Source: an uncultured Shinella sp. (GTDB lineage Bacteria > Pseudomonadota > Alphaproteobacteria > Rhizobiales > Rhizobiaceae). Taken from it: 9,042 bases of DNA. The translations under genes were made by a program, and so were the position numbers. The first letter of the stretch is position 1. Every line of letters starts with the position of its first letter. Below are positions 1 to 8,974 of the stretch, in pieces. The stretch lies in NCBI GenBank assembly GCA_946481465.1, contig CAMLOC010000092.1, forward strand, positions 1-9,042, given 5' to 3'. The notes beneath the pieces were generated by a model. It was not told the DNA's origin. It made no database searches and saw only the letters and a list, made by a program, of their open reading frames with translations.

Positions 1-561
1 ACCGTCGCGCGTGAAGAATTCGTGCCCGCGGCGGTCAAGCCGCTCGCCTATATCGACGACGATATCCAGGTCGCCCCCGGTCGCTACCTCATGGAGCCGT
101 CGCCGCTGGCCAAGCTGATCCAGCTGGCCGAGATCGCCAGCACCGACGTCGTGCTGGAGGTCGGCTGCGGCACCGGCTACGCCTCGGCGATCCTCTCGCG
201 CCTCGCCAGTTCCGTCGTGGCGCTGGAAAGCGACGCCGCGCTTGCCGCGAACGCGACGGAGACGCTCGCCCGCCTCGGCTATGACAATGTCGCCGTCGTC
301 ACCGGCGATCTGGAAGCCGGCTACGCGCCGGAAGCGCCCTATGAGGTCGTCTTCGTGCATGGCGCGGTGGAGTTCGTCCCGGATGCGCTCTTCGCGCAAC
401 TGCGCGACGGCGGCCGCCTCGTCGTCGTCGAGGGCTACGGCAACGCCTCGCAGGCGCGTCTTTATATCAAGGAAGGCGGCCGCGTTTCCGAGCGCAACGT
501 CTTCAACACGGCCGTCAAGCCGCTCCCGGGCTTCCGCAAGGCGAAGGAATTCGTCTTCTGA
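1..561 (+). CDS. Protein-L-isoaspartate O-methyltransferase-like protein, 5'-truncated by window edge
   Basis: This is a SAM-dependent methyltransferase of the protein-L-isoaspartate O-methyltransferase (PCMT) family. Classic members repair isoaspartyl residues in the cytoplasm. The frame is open from base 1, and the visible start reads R-E-E-F-V-P, the usual family N-terminus, so the true start lies upstream of the window; the internal GTG at 22 is not it. Of 186 visible residues, SAM motif I (VLEVGCGTGYASA) is at 51-63, followed by the ribose-binding acidic loop (VVALESD). The conserved AY-D element precedes them. The TISQP-type substrate loop of canonical enzymes is replaced by an R-Y-L-M-E-P stretch, so isoaspartate repair is not assured. 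About 30 residues are probably missing, judging by the usual length of about 215. The gene ends before a hairpin and is separate from tolC. Family assignment is firm; the substrate is uncertain. Confidence 0.85.
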   Translation, partial: TVAREEFVPAAVKPLAYIDDDIQVAPGRYLMEPSPLAKLIQLAEIASTDVVLEVGCGTGYASAILSRLASSVVALESDAALAANATETLARLGYDNVAVVTGDLEAGYAPEAPYEVVFVHGAVEFVPDALFAQLRDGGRLVVVEGYGNASQARLYIKEGGRVSERNVFNTAVKPLPGFRKAKEFVF

Positions 562-585
562 GTGAGCGCCGAGGCGCAGCGTTCC

Positions 586-630
586 GGCAGGCCCGTTTGT
601 TGCACTTTCGCAACGGGCCTGCCCTATTGT
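586..630 (+). terminator. Bulged hairpin after the PCMT-like gene, possible terminator or tolC control element
   Basis: An outer 9-bp stem (GGCAGGCCC 586-594 with GGGCCTGCC 615-623) encloses a bulge (595-598) and an inner 5-bp stem (GTTGC 599-603 with GCAAC 610-614) with a 6-base loop. An alternative fold extends the outer stem to 12 bp (586-597 with 612-623). The stem is strong, but it is followed by CTATTGT rather than a U-run, so intrinsic termination would be weak. TTGCAC (600-605) and TATTGT (625-630) lie 19 bases apart inside it. The element could therefore instead overlap a weak tolC promoter. Confidence 0.5.
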
Positions 631-804
631 CGTTACCAAATCCTTCCTTACGGGCCTGACGACTGTTCCTGAATGGGCGAAGAGGCATTATCGCGGGCGG
701 CGCGGCCCTGTCCGCCACCGGCCACCGATGCCGATGAGATGTGCCCGGCTCCGTGCCGGTGAGAAGTGTGTAAAGGCAGCTCCCGCGACGGGCTGGCCAG
801 GATC

Positions 805-808
805 GGAG
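805..808 (+). promoter_or_regulatory. Ribosome binding site that fixes the tolC GTG start
   Basis: GGAG lies 9 bases before GTG at 818. The peptide from this GTG begins directly with a textbook signal sequence. The upstream in-frame ATG at 728 would add 30 residues that look non-coding (rich in Arg, Cys and Gly) and has no comparable Shine-Dalgarno. Confidence 0.65.
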
Positions 809-817
809 TTTCCTACT

Positions 818-2218
818 GTGTCCCTTCTTCGTCGAACCGCCCTTGCGCTCGCGCTCGCAACCGCCCTTCATGCCCTGCCGCAGGCGGCACTCGCCGAAAC
901 GCTGGCCGGCGCCATGGCCAAGGCCTACGAGAACAATCCCGACCTCAACGCCGCCCGCGCCGCGCTGCGCGCCGTCGACGAGAACGTCACGATCGCCAAG
1001 GCCGGCATGCGGCCGCATGTGACGGGCGTGGCCGAGGTGGAAGGCACCCGCACGAACCTCGACGTCCGGCCGGCGGCCAATCTTTTCGGACAGCGCGCCG
1101 GCCGGCAGACCGACTACGTCGCCTCCAGCTACGGCATCACGATCAGCCAGCAGGTCTTCGACGGGTTCCAGACGCTGAACCGCGTCAAGGCGGCGGAGGC
1201 GAATGTCCTGGCGAACCGCGAATCGCTGCGCGCGCAGGAAATCTCCATCCTGCTTGCCGCGGTGGAGGCCTATTCGAACATCGCCCGCGACCAGCAGATC
1301 GTCTCGATCCGCAAGAAGAACATCGCCTTCCTCAAGGAGCAGGTCGCCGCCGCGAATGCACGCCTGAACGTCGGGGAGGGCACGCGCACGGATGTCAGCC
1401 TGTCCGAGGCCGAACTGGCCTCGGCCAATGCGGAACTGACCGCCGCCATCTCCTCGCTCAAGCAGAGCGAGGCGACTTATGTCCAGATCGTCGGCGAAAC
1501 GCCGAAGGGCATCAAACAGCCTTCCACGGCCAGGAAGGCGATGCCGAGTTCGCTGGACAACGCGGTGGCGACCGGCATGCGCGAGAACCCGAACATCCTC
1601 GCCGCCATGCGCGGCGTCGATGCCGCCGGCTTCAATGTGAAGGAGGCGGAGGGCGCCATGCTGCCCGGGGTCTCCCTGCAGGGCAGCGTCTACAAGTCGG
1701 TCAATACGGTGGATGGCCCGGGCGACAGTCTTCAAGGCACTGTATCGGCCCGCCTTACCGTTCCGATCTATCAGGGTGGCGCCGAATACGGCCAGATCCA
1801 CCAGGCGAAGGAACGGCTCGGCGAAAGCCAGTTGCAGGTCGATTCCGCCCGCATGGAGGTCCAGCGCACGATCGCCGCCGCGCATGCCCAGTATGAAGCG
1901 TCGAACGCCGCGATCTCGGCCATCCGCATACAGATCGACGCCGCCAACCAGGCGCTGAACGGCGTCATCGAGGAGCGCAATGTCGGCCAGCGCACGACGC
2001 TCGACGTGCTCAATGCCCAGCAGAACGTGCTCGAAGCCCAGGAAGACCTCGCCGCCGTGCAGCGCAACGCGGTCGTGGCGAGCTATTCGCTGCTCGCCGC
2101 CACCGGCAGCCTGACGGTGCGCAGCCAGGGCCTGCAGGTCGCCGAATACCGCTCCGAAGTGCATTATGAGGCCGTCAAGGACAAGTGGTTCGGCCTGAGG
2201 ACCGTCGACGGTCGCTGA
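818..2218 (+). CDS. tolC: TolC family outer-membrane channel for type I secretion and efflux
   Basis: This is the outer-membrane exit duct used by type I secretion systems and RND/MFS efflux pumps. TolC trimers form a beta-barrel with a periplasmic alpha-helical tunnel. From the GTG start the product is 466 residues, normal for rhizobial TolC. Residues 1-26 form a signal peptide (two Arg, an Ala/Leu core, cleavage after A-L-A before ETLAGAM). The mature N-terminus (A-YENNPDLNAARAALRAVDENV) and the tandem long Ala/Gln/Glu-rich helices are characteristic of the outer membrane efflux protein domain repeated twice. The second repeat carries the YQGGAEYGQI and G-Q-RTTLDVLNAQQNVLEAQ hallmarks. There are no cysteines. 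No partner pump or membrane-fusion gene is adjacent, which fits a shared, stand-alone TolC. It is followed by a hairpin and then popZ. The family is certain; the exact start is likely but unproven. Confidence 0.93.
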   Translation: MSLLRRTALALALATALHALPQAALAETLAGAMAKAYENNPDLNAARAALRAVDENVTIAKAGMRPHVTGVAEVEGTRTNLDVRPAANLFGQRAGRQTDYVASSYGITISQQVFDGFQTLNRVKAAEANVLANRESLRAQEISILLAAVEAYSNIARDQQIVSIRKKNIAFLKEQVAAANARLNVGEGTRTDVSLSEAELASANAELTAAISSLKQSEATYVQIVGETPKGIKQPSTARKAMPSSLDNAVATGMRENPNILAAMRGVDAAGFNVKEAEGAMLPGVSLQGSVYKSVNTVDGPGDSLQGTVSARLTVPIYQGGAEYGQIHQAKERLGESQLQVDSARMEVQRTIAAAHAQYEASNAAISAIRIQIDAANQALNGVIEERNVGQRTTLDVLNAQQNVLEAQEDLAAVQRNAVVASYSLLAATGSLTVRSQGLQVAEYRSEVHYEAVKDKWFGLRTVDGR

Positions 2219-2274
2219 GTGCCGCCCTTGGCACGGCAAACAAATCTGTGCATCACTGGGGACACATGATTCGC

Positions 2275-2311
2275 GGCGATTTAGTTCGTCTTCGAACTCG
2301 CCTAGGGTTTT
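2275..2311 (+). terminator. Hairpin between tolC and popZ, putative terminator
   Basis: A perfect 6-bp stem (AGTTCG 2283-2288 with CGAACT 2293-2298, loop TCTT) is extended, across an ATTT bulge, by GGCG (2275-2278) pairing with CGCC (2299-2302). After five bases a short T-run (2308-2311) follows. It would act as a moderate terminator for tolC. TTTAGT (2280-2285) within it resembles a -10 element with only a poor -35 upstream, so overlap with a popZ promoter is an alternative. Confidence 0.45.
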
Positions 2312-2374
2312 CGTGATGTCCGGCAGGTCCCGCAGCGGCTGGCCACAGGGACGCCGCAGAGAACGGGGATTGAA

Positions 2375-3112
2375 ATGGCCCAGCCGAATGTAGCGCGTGA
2401 ACCGTCCATGGATGAAATCCTGGCGTCGATCCGCAAGATCATCGAGAACAATGAAGCCATGCCGGAGCTTGGCGCCGATGCCGACGACGACGGCGGCTTC
2501 GACATAACGACGGAGAGCGAGGGTCGCACCCTGCTCGATCATCCGGCCGTGGTGGAGCGGTTCCATGCCGAAGAGCAGCGTTCGGCCGAGATCCAGCCGG
2601 TGCCGCGGGCCGAACCGGTGCAGGGCGGGCAGCCGGCCCTGTCGCTCGCCGATGTCGCAGCCCGCGTTCGCGCCGCCTCCGAGCGCCATGTCGCCAGCCG
2701 TGAAATGCCGGAACACCAGCCCGCTTCCATCGAGCCGGTTCAGGCGCCCGCGCGGCAGGACAATCCGGTCGTGACGGCGCGCATGGCCGCAAATACCGGC
2801 CGTGCCGTGCCGGCGTTCGAGACCGCCGCAGCGGCCGAACCGGAAGAGGTCGCGATGCCTGAGGCCGTGCCGGCCGATGCCGGCCGCGAGGTCGCCGCGA
2901 TCGTCTCGCCCGATGTCGGCGCCCGCGTGGCCCAGTCCTTCGGCGCATTGGCCGAGGCGCTCGACGCCGGCCCGCGCCGCTCCTTCGACGAGATCGCCGA
3001 GGAGATGCTGCGTCCGATGCTGCAGGAATGGCTGGACGACAACCTGCCGACGCTCGTCGAGCGGCTGGTGCGCGAAGAGATCGAACGGGTGGCGCGCGGC
3101 CCGCGCCGCTGA
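2375..3112 (+). CDS. popZ: PopZ polar organizing protein (DUF2497 family)
   Basis: PopZ self-assembles into a cytoplasmic polar scaffold that captures ParB-bound centromeres and cell-cycle regulators; in Agrobacterium it sits at the growth pole. The product is 245 residues. An N-terminal amphipathic partner-binding helix (about 8-25, with EPSMDEILASIRKII) is the family signature. A long acidic, Pro/Ala/Glu-rich and probably disordered linker follows (about 26-180), with one short helix-like patch near 89-103. The C-terminal helical oligomerisation module (about 183-245) contains FDEIAEEMLRPMLQEWLDDN and a very basic end. The ATG start is supported by GGGGA at 2365-2369, 5 bases upstream. The linker makes the length variable between species; this copy is shorter than the 300-plus residues I recall for Agrobacterium. 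Placement directly before valS is the usual rhizobial order. A terminator and a fresh promoter separate it from valS. Confidence 0.9.
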   Translation: MAQPNVAREPSMDEILASIRKIIENNEAMPELGADADDDGGFDITTESEGRTLLDHPAVVERFHAEEQRSAEIQPVPRAEPVQGGQPALSLADVAARVRAASERHVASREMPEHQPASIEPVQAPARQDNPVVTARMAANTGRAVPAFETAAAAEPEEVAMPEAVPADAGREVAAIVSPDVGARVAQSFGALAEALDAGPRRSFDEIAEEMLRPMLQEWLDDNLPTLVERLVREEIERVARGPRR

Positions 3113-3144
3113 CCGACGCCACCAATTCTCCAAAAGATTGGTTT

Positions 3145-3179
3145 AAGCCGCGCCGGAGCCCCGGGGCGGCTTTTCTTCT
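3145..3179 (+). terminator. Intrinsic terminator of popZ
   Basis: AAGCCGC (3145-3151) pairs with GCGGCTT (3166-3172). After one G-G mismatch the stem continues as CCGG/CCGG with an AGCC loop, and TTTTCTTCT follows. A smaller hairpin (ACCAAT 3121-3126 with ATTGGT 3137-3142) precedes it. Position 33 bases after the popZ stop fits a rho-independent terminator. Confidence 0.8.
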
Positions 3180-3186
3180 GATATTG

Positions 3187-3215
3187 TTGACTCCGCCCCG
3201 GCCATCCGGTTTAGA
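3187..3215 (+). promoter_or_regulatory. Sigma70-type promoter for valS
   Basis: TTGACT (3187-3192) is separated by exactly 17 bases from TTTAGA (3210-3215). It lies just after the popZ terminator and 35 bases before the valS ATG. The -35 matches five of six consensus bases; the -10 matches only three. A start of transcription near 3222 would give a leader of roughly 30 bases. Confidence 0.6.
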
Positions 3216-3250
3216 AAACGTAACCGACAAACAGCAGGCCACGCACGAAA

Positions 3251-6178
<2,928 letters not shown>

Positions 6179-6205
6179 TTCCCGTCGGATCTGCGAAGTA
6201 ACCAG

Positions 6206-6236
6206 GAAAGCGCGTCGGACATCCCGGCGCGCTTTT
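6206..6236 (+). terminator. Intrinsic terminator of valS
   Basis: AAAGCGCG (6207-6214) pairs with CGCGCTTT (6228-6235). The stem continues inward by a T-G wobble and CGG/CCG to a 5-base loop (6219-6223), and the run of four T ends at 6236. It lies 28 bases after the valS stop. Confidence 0.8.
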
Positions 6237-6279
6237 CGATTCGCCGTGCCACGCGCAAAATTATGCCTGTATCCCAAAT

Positions 6280-6300
6280 GTAACAGGTCATTACCGTTAC
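6280..6300. promoter_or_regulatory. Inverted repeat GTAAC-N11-GTTAC, candidate operator
   Basis: GTAAC (6280-6284) and GTTAC (6296-6300) are perfect inverted half-sites, with an inner GGT/ACC pair (6286-6288, 6293-6295). Half-site centres are 16 bases apart. It sits in the AT-rich region where a promoter for the downstream gene is expected, about 235 bases before the start codon. It could bind a dimeric regulator, but I cannot name one. Confidence 0.35.
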
Positions 6301-6380
6301 GGAAAAGATAACCCTTTATTAGCGGAAAAGTCGCTATTGTTGAAAAATCGTTTCCGGCGGTGCAACTGCTGAGGGGCTTC

Positions 6381-6467
6381 ATGAAAAACTTACGTAACTT
6401 CTTGAATACCCAATGGAAGTCACAGGTGAAAACACGGATTTGCCAACCCCGCGGTCCTCTTCGATAG
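6381..6467 (+). CDS. Possible 28-residue leader ORF upstream of fadL-like gene
   Basis: ATG at 6381 follows a strong purine-rich Shine-Dalgarno (GAGGGG 6371-6376) by 4 bases. It opens a 28-codon frame ending in TAG at 6467, in a different frame from the downstream transporter. The peptide begins MKNLRNFLNTQWKSQ, is basic and hydrophilic, and shows no signal or membrane segment. Codons in the first half are AT-rich, unlike the neighbouring genes. Its stop lies within the loop of the 6446-6474 hairpin, so translation of this frame would disrupt that stem. I recognise no homologue. It could be a leader peptide, a small protein, or chance. Confidence 0.3.
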   Translation: MKNLRNFLNTQWKSQVKTRICQPRGPLR

Positions 6468-6525
6468 TCGGGGTGGAGATGCGCGGGGCCGGAGGACAGC
6501 CGTCCGGGGCGCGGGGCTTTGCAGC

Positions 6526-6530
6526 GGAGG
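6526..6530 (+). promoter_or_regulatory. Ribosome binding site fixing the FadL-like start
   Basis: GGAGG lies 5 bases before ATG at 6536, which opens directly into a signal peptide. The in-frame ATGs at 6413 and 6479 would add non-coding-looking sequence ahead of that signal peptide. Confidence 0.8.
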
Positions 6531-6535
6531 ATCGC

Positions 6536-7789
6536 ATGAGACGGAACACCATCGGCCTGGGGGCGATGACGGCGGTGGCCCTGTTTGCCGCCAGCTCGGC
6601 GCAGGCGGGCGGCCTGGAGCGGGGCGGCTACAATATCGACCTGTTGTTCGACCCTTCGGACTATGCCTTCGAGACGGCGGTGACCTATGTCAATCCGCAG
6701 CGCGAGATGAACAATGTCCGCGACAACATCCCGCTCGACGGCGACCTCAGCGGCCTGCCCAGCGACGGCGTCCGCGACACCGAGGGCTACTGGGTGCCGC
6801 GCATCGGCTTCAAGGCCGCGATCACCGACGCGGTCGACTGCATGGCCGACTATTCCCAGCCCTGGGGCGTGCACATCAATCCCGGCCGCAACTGGGCGGG
6901 CGCCAACGACAATGTCGAGACGAAGATCGAGAGCGACAATTACGCGGCGACCTGCTCCTATTCCTTCGACATGGGGCCGGGCAGGCTGCGCCTGATCGGC
7001 GGCGGCTTCTACCAGGAGGTCTCCGGCTTCAAGGACCGCCTGGTCTTCGCCATGCCCGAGGGCGCGCCGCTCACCGGCATGGGTCGGCTCAAGCTGGAGG
7101 GCGAGGGCTGGGGCTGGCGCGCCGGCATCGCCTATGAGATCGAGGAATATGCGCTGCGCGCCAGCCTCGTCTACAACAGCGCAGTGAAGCTCGACGACAT
7201 CACCGGCACGATGGACCTCCGGCAGGTTCCCGGCGCCGTCCTGCCGGGCATTGCCGGCATCAACACGCCGGTCTTCGGTTCCGCCGACATGCCGGATTCG
7301 CTGGAGTTCAAGTTCCAGACCGGCATCGCGCCCGACTGGCTGGCCTTCGGCTCGGTCAAGTGGACCGACTGGAGCCAGCTCCAGAGCCTGCCCTTCTGCC
7401 CGATCGCCACACGCGGCATCGACTGCCGCACGAGCGGCCCGACCGAGGTCACCTCGCTCGACCTGCTCTATCGCGACGGCTGGACCGTTTCGGGCGGCGT
7501 CGGCCACAAGTTCAACGACAAGCTGAGCGGCGCCGTGAGCCTGACCTGGGACCGCGGCACGAGCACCGGCATCGGCGCGCAGACCGATACCTGGACCGTC
7601 GGCACCGGCATTTCCTACGCGGCGAACGAGAATGTCGAGTTCCGTCTGAGTGGCGCGCTGGGCATCCTGACGAGCGGCTCGTCCGGCCAGGTCGTCAAGG
7701 ACGGCCGCACGTTCGGGCGCCGCGTCTCCTATGACTTCGACAACGACCTGGTGACGGCGATCTCGACGTCGCTGAAGATCAAGTTCTGA
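6536..7789 (+). CDS. FadL/OmpP1/TodX-type outer-membrane transporter of hydrophobic compounds
   Basis: This is a 417-residue outer-membrane beta-barrel of the FadL (OMPP1/TodX) family, which passes long-chain fatty acids and other hydrophobic molecules across the outer membrane. Rhizobial FadL homologues are reported to help long-chain acyl-homoserine lactones enter the cell. Residues 1-24 are a signal peptide cleaved after AQA. The mature protein starts GGLERGGYNIDLLFDPSDYA, the rhizobial form of the N-terminal hatch, without the NPA motif of enterobacterial FadL. Alternating aromatic/polar strands follow, with DWLAFGSVKWTDWS and W-VSGGVGHKFNDKLS characteristic of the later strands. The chain ends in ...TSLKIKF, the terminal Phe expected for BAM recognition. 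Four cysteines occur, two of them (FCPIA and IDCRT) in one loop. It is flanked by terminators and so stands alone. Family is confident; substrate is inferred. Confidence 0.88.
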   Translation: MRRNTIGLGAMTAVALFAASSAQAGGLERGGYNIDLLFDPSDYAFETAVTYVNPQREMNNVRDNIPLDGDLSGLPSDGVRDTEGYWVPRIGFKAAITDAVDCMADYSQPWGVHINPGRNWAGANDNVETKIESDNYAATCSYSFDMGPGRLRLIGGGFYQEVSGFKDRLVFAMPEGAPLTGMGRLKLEGEGWGWRAGIAYEIEEYALRASLVYNSAVKLDDITGTMDLRQVPGAVLPGIAGINTPVFGSADMPDSLEFKFQTGIAPDWLAFGSVKWTDWSQLQSLPFCPIATRGIDCRTSGPTEVTSLDLLYRDGWTVSGGVGHKFNDKLSGAVSLTWDRGTSTGIGAQTDTWTVGTGISYAANENVEFRLSGALGILTSGSSGQVVKDGRTFGRRVSYDFDNDLVTAISTSLKIKF

Positions 7790-7821
7790 TCCGCCGGACC
7801 GGGCGGGAGATGACCAGAATC

Positions 7822-7850
7822 GGGCCCGGTGTCATCACCGGGCCCTTTTT
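7822..7850 (+). terminator. Strong intrinsic terminator of the FadL-like gene
   Basis: This is a perfect 10-bp stem: GGGCCCGGTG (7822-7831) pairs with CACCGGGCCC (7836-7845) across a TCAT tetraloop, followed at once by TTTTTCTT. It begins 32 bases after the stop codon. It is the clearest terminator in the window. Confidence 0.93.
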
Positions 7851-8158
7851 CTTGGTTAACGTTTCGTTGCCTTGCGGCAGGCTTGACGGGAAGACCACAG
7901 CGACGCCTGAAAATATGTGACGGAATCGCAACACTTTTTTTCCCAGAGTTTGCTACACCTTCGGGGAAGCGACGAAATGTCCATTTCCCGCCACAAACGG
8001 GGCGCAGCGATACGGACATGCAGACGCGTGGAACCGCGCCCAAGGAAACGATGAGCCAGCCGATGTCATTGCCGCCGGAGTTGCCGGAAATCCGCACAAA
8101 TGCCGTGCGTTCCCGGTTTGGCGGATGCAAGCCGGGCCGGCGCGGAATTGTAGAAGTG
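7851..8158 (+). other. Long upstream region of exoR
   Basis: About 300 bases separate the terminator from exoR. Present are a lone TTGACG (7883-7888) lacking a good -10 at 17 bases, a run of seven T (7935-7941), and CTACAC (7953-7958), a fair rhizobial -10 with a poor -35. I cannot fix the promoter. Known exoR regulation in Sinorhizobium runs through ExoS/ChvI, so a ChvI site is expected, but I could not identify one with confidence. The exoR frame is open across the whole region, including ATG at 8051 after AAGGAAA. Confidence 0.45.
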
Positions 8159-8962
8159 ATGCCGAAGTCCGAGTTGATGCCGATGAAAGTAGTGGTATTG
8201 GGTCTTTGTCTCTCGCTCTCCTTCGGAGCGGCGTCACAGGCTCTCGCATTCGATCCCCAGTCCGGCGTCAGCAAGGAAAGCGGGCCCTTCGATCTCTTCA
8301 AGTTCGGCTTCTTCTCCTACAAGGAGGGGCGCAAGAGCGATGCCGTCGAGGCCTATCGCTACGCGGCCGAAAAGGGCCATACCGGTTCGCGCTGGGCGCT
8401 CGCCAACATGTATGCCGATGGCGACGGCGTGCCGGAAAACGATCTCGAAGCCTTCAAGATGTATAGCGAGATCGCCCAGGCCGGCGTGGAGCCGGGCTCG
8501 GAGGACACGGGCTATTTCGCCAATGCGCTGATCGCGCTCGCCAGCTACTATCGCCGTGGCATTCCCGACAGCCCCGTCAAGGTCGACATGGCCCAGGCCC
8601 GCCAGCTCTATTTCCAGGCGGCCTCCGCCTTCGGCATTCCCGAGGCCCAGTTCCAGCTCGGCCGCATGATGCTTTCGGGCGAGGGCGGCGGCGTCAGCGT
8701 GCACCAGGCCAAGAAGTGGCTGAACCGCGCGCGCAACAATGGCCATGCCGGCGCCATGGGCCTCTTCGGCAACATCCTCTTCCAGGAAGGCCAGACGGCC
8801 CGGGGCCTCGCCTTCATGACCGCCGCGCTCGACCATTGCCCGCCGAAGGACTGCGGCTGGCTGCAGGCCACCCAGGAGGAAGCCTTCTCCGTCTCCAGCG
8901 AGGCCGACCGCCGCAAGGGCGTGGCGCTCGCGCAGAGCATCCGGTTCAGCCCGGAAGAATAG
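8159..8962 (+). CDS. exoR: ExoR, periplasmic Sel1-repeat inhibitor of ExoS/ChvG-ChvI signalling
   Basis: ExoR is a periplasmic protein that binds the sensor kinase ExoS (ChvG in Agrobacterium) and holds the ExoS-ChvI system off. Its proteolysis derepresses succinoglycan and represses flagella, which matters for acid response and host invasion. From ATG 8159 the product is 267 residues, against about 268 in Sinorhizobium. Residues 1-30 form a signal peptide (Met-Lys then a V/L/S core, cleavage after A-L-A before FDPQSG). Sel1/TPR-like repeats cover about 58-212, for example AVEAYRYAAEKGHTGSRWALANMY near 62-85 (shown in part) and QAKKWLNRARNNGHAGAMGL at 183-202. G76, L81 and S156 fall at the positions I recall for known S. 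meliloti exoR mutant alleles, which supports this start. Only two cysteines (227 and 232) remain in the mature protein. In-frame ATGs at 8177, 8183 and 8051 are alternatives. No exo biosynthesis genes are nearby. Confidence 0.95.
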   Translation: MPKSELMPMKVVVLGLCLSLSFGAASQALAFDPQSGVSKESGPFDLFKFGFFSYKEGRKSDAVEAYRYAAEKGHTGSRWALANMYADGDGVPENDLEAFKMYSEIAQAGVEPGSEDTGYFANALIALASYYRRGIPDSPVKVDMAQARQLYFQAASAFGIPEAQFQLGRMMLSGEGGGVSVHQAKKWLNRARNNGHAGAMGLFGNILFQEGQTARGLAFMTAALDHCPPKDCGWLQATQEEAFSVSSEADRRKGVALAQSIRFSPEE

Positions 8963-8974
8963 TTTTCCCGATCA

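Larger units (their letters stand above)
6237..6535 (+). other. Intergenic leader and promoter region upstream of the FadL-like gene
   Basis: The stretch has two parts. From about 6255 to 6440 it is clearly AT-richer than its surroundings and contains an inverted repeat (6280-6300) and a small ORF (6381-6467). From about 6441 to 6530 it is very GC-rich, with a stem ACCCCG (6446-6451)/CGGGGT (6469-6474) and a 9-base direct repeat GCGCGGGGC (6481-6489 and 6509-6517). TTGAAA at 6340-6345 and CTATTG at 6334-6339 are promoter-like hexamers, but neither has a good partner at 16-18 bases. I therefore cannot place a promoter. The change in composition suggests transcription starts near 6300-6370, giving a long 5' leader. 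Confidence 0.5.

Noticed and set aside
22..24. GTG at 22 as the start of the methyltransferase gene
   Set aside because: The frame is open to base 1 and the codons before it encode the conserved R-E-x-F start of the family, so the gene begins outside the window.
728..817. N-terminal extension of TolC from ATG 728
   Set aside because: It would put 30 Arg/Cys/Gly-rich residues before an otherwise perfect signal peptide. GTG 818 has a proper GGAG site.
2219..2238. Short hairpin GTGCC/GGCAC right after tolC
   Set aside because: Five base pairs with alternative pairings and no T-run; too weak to call a terminator.
2229..2247. A sigma54-like TTGGCACG after tolC
   Set aside because: The -24 half looks right, but the -12 TTGC is absent at the required spacing (ACAA instead).
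515..3133. An 872-codon open frame on the - strand across tolC and popZ
   Set aside because: Same cause: antisense to two well-recognised genes, Arg/His/Gly-rich translation, no start signal or family match.
7977..8019. ATGTCC (7977) and GGACAT (8014) as an operator upstream of exoR
   Set aside because: Only 6-base arms with over 30 bases between them; expected by chance and not supported by flanking symmetry.
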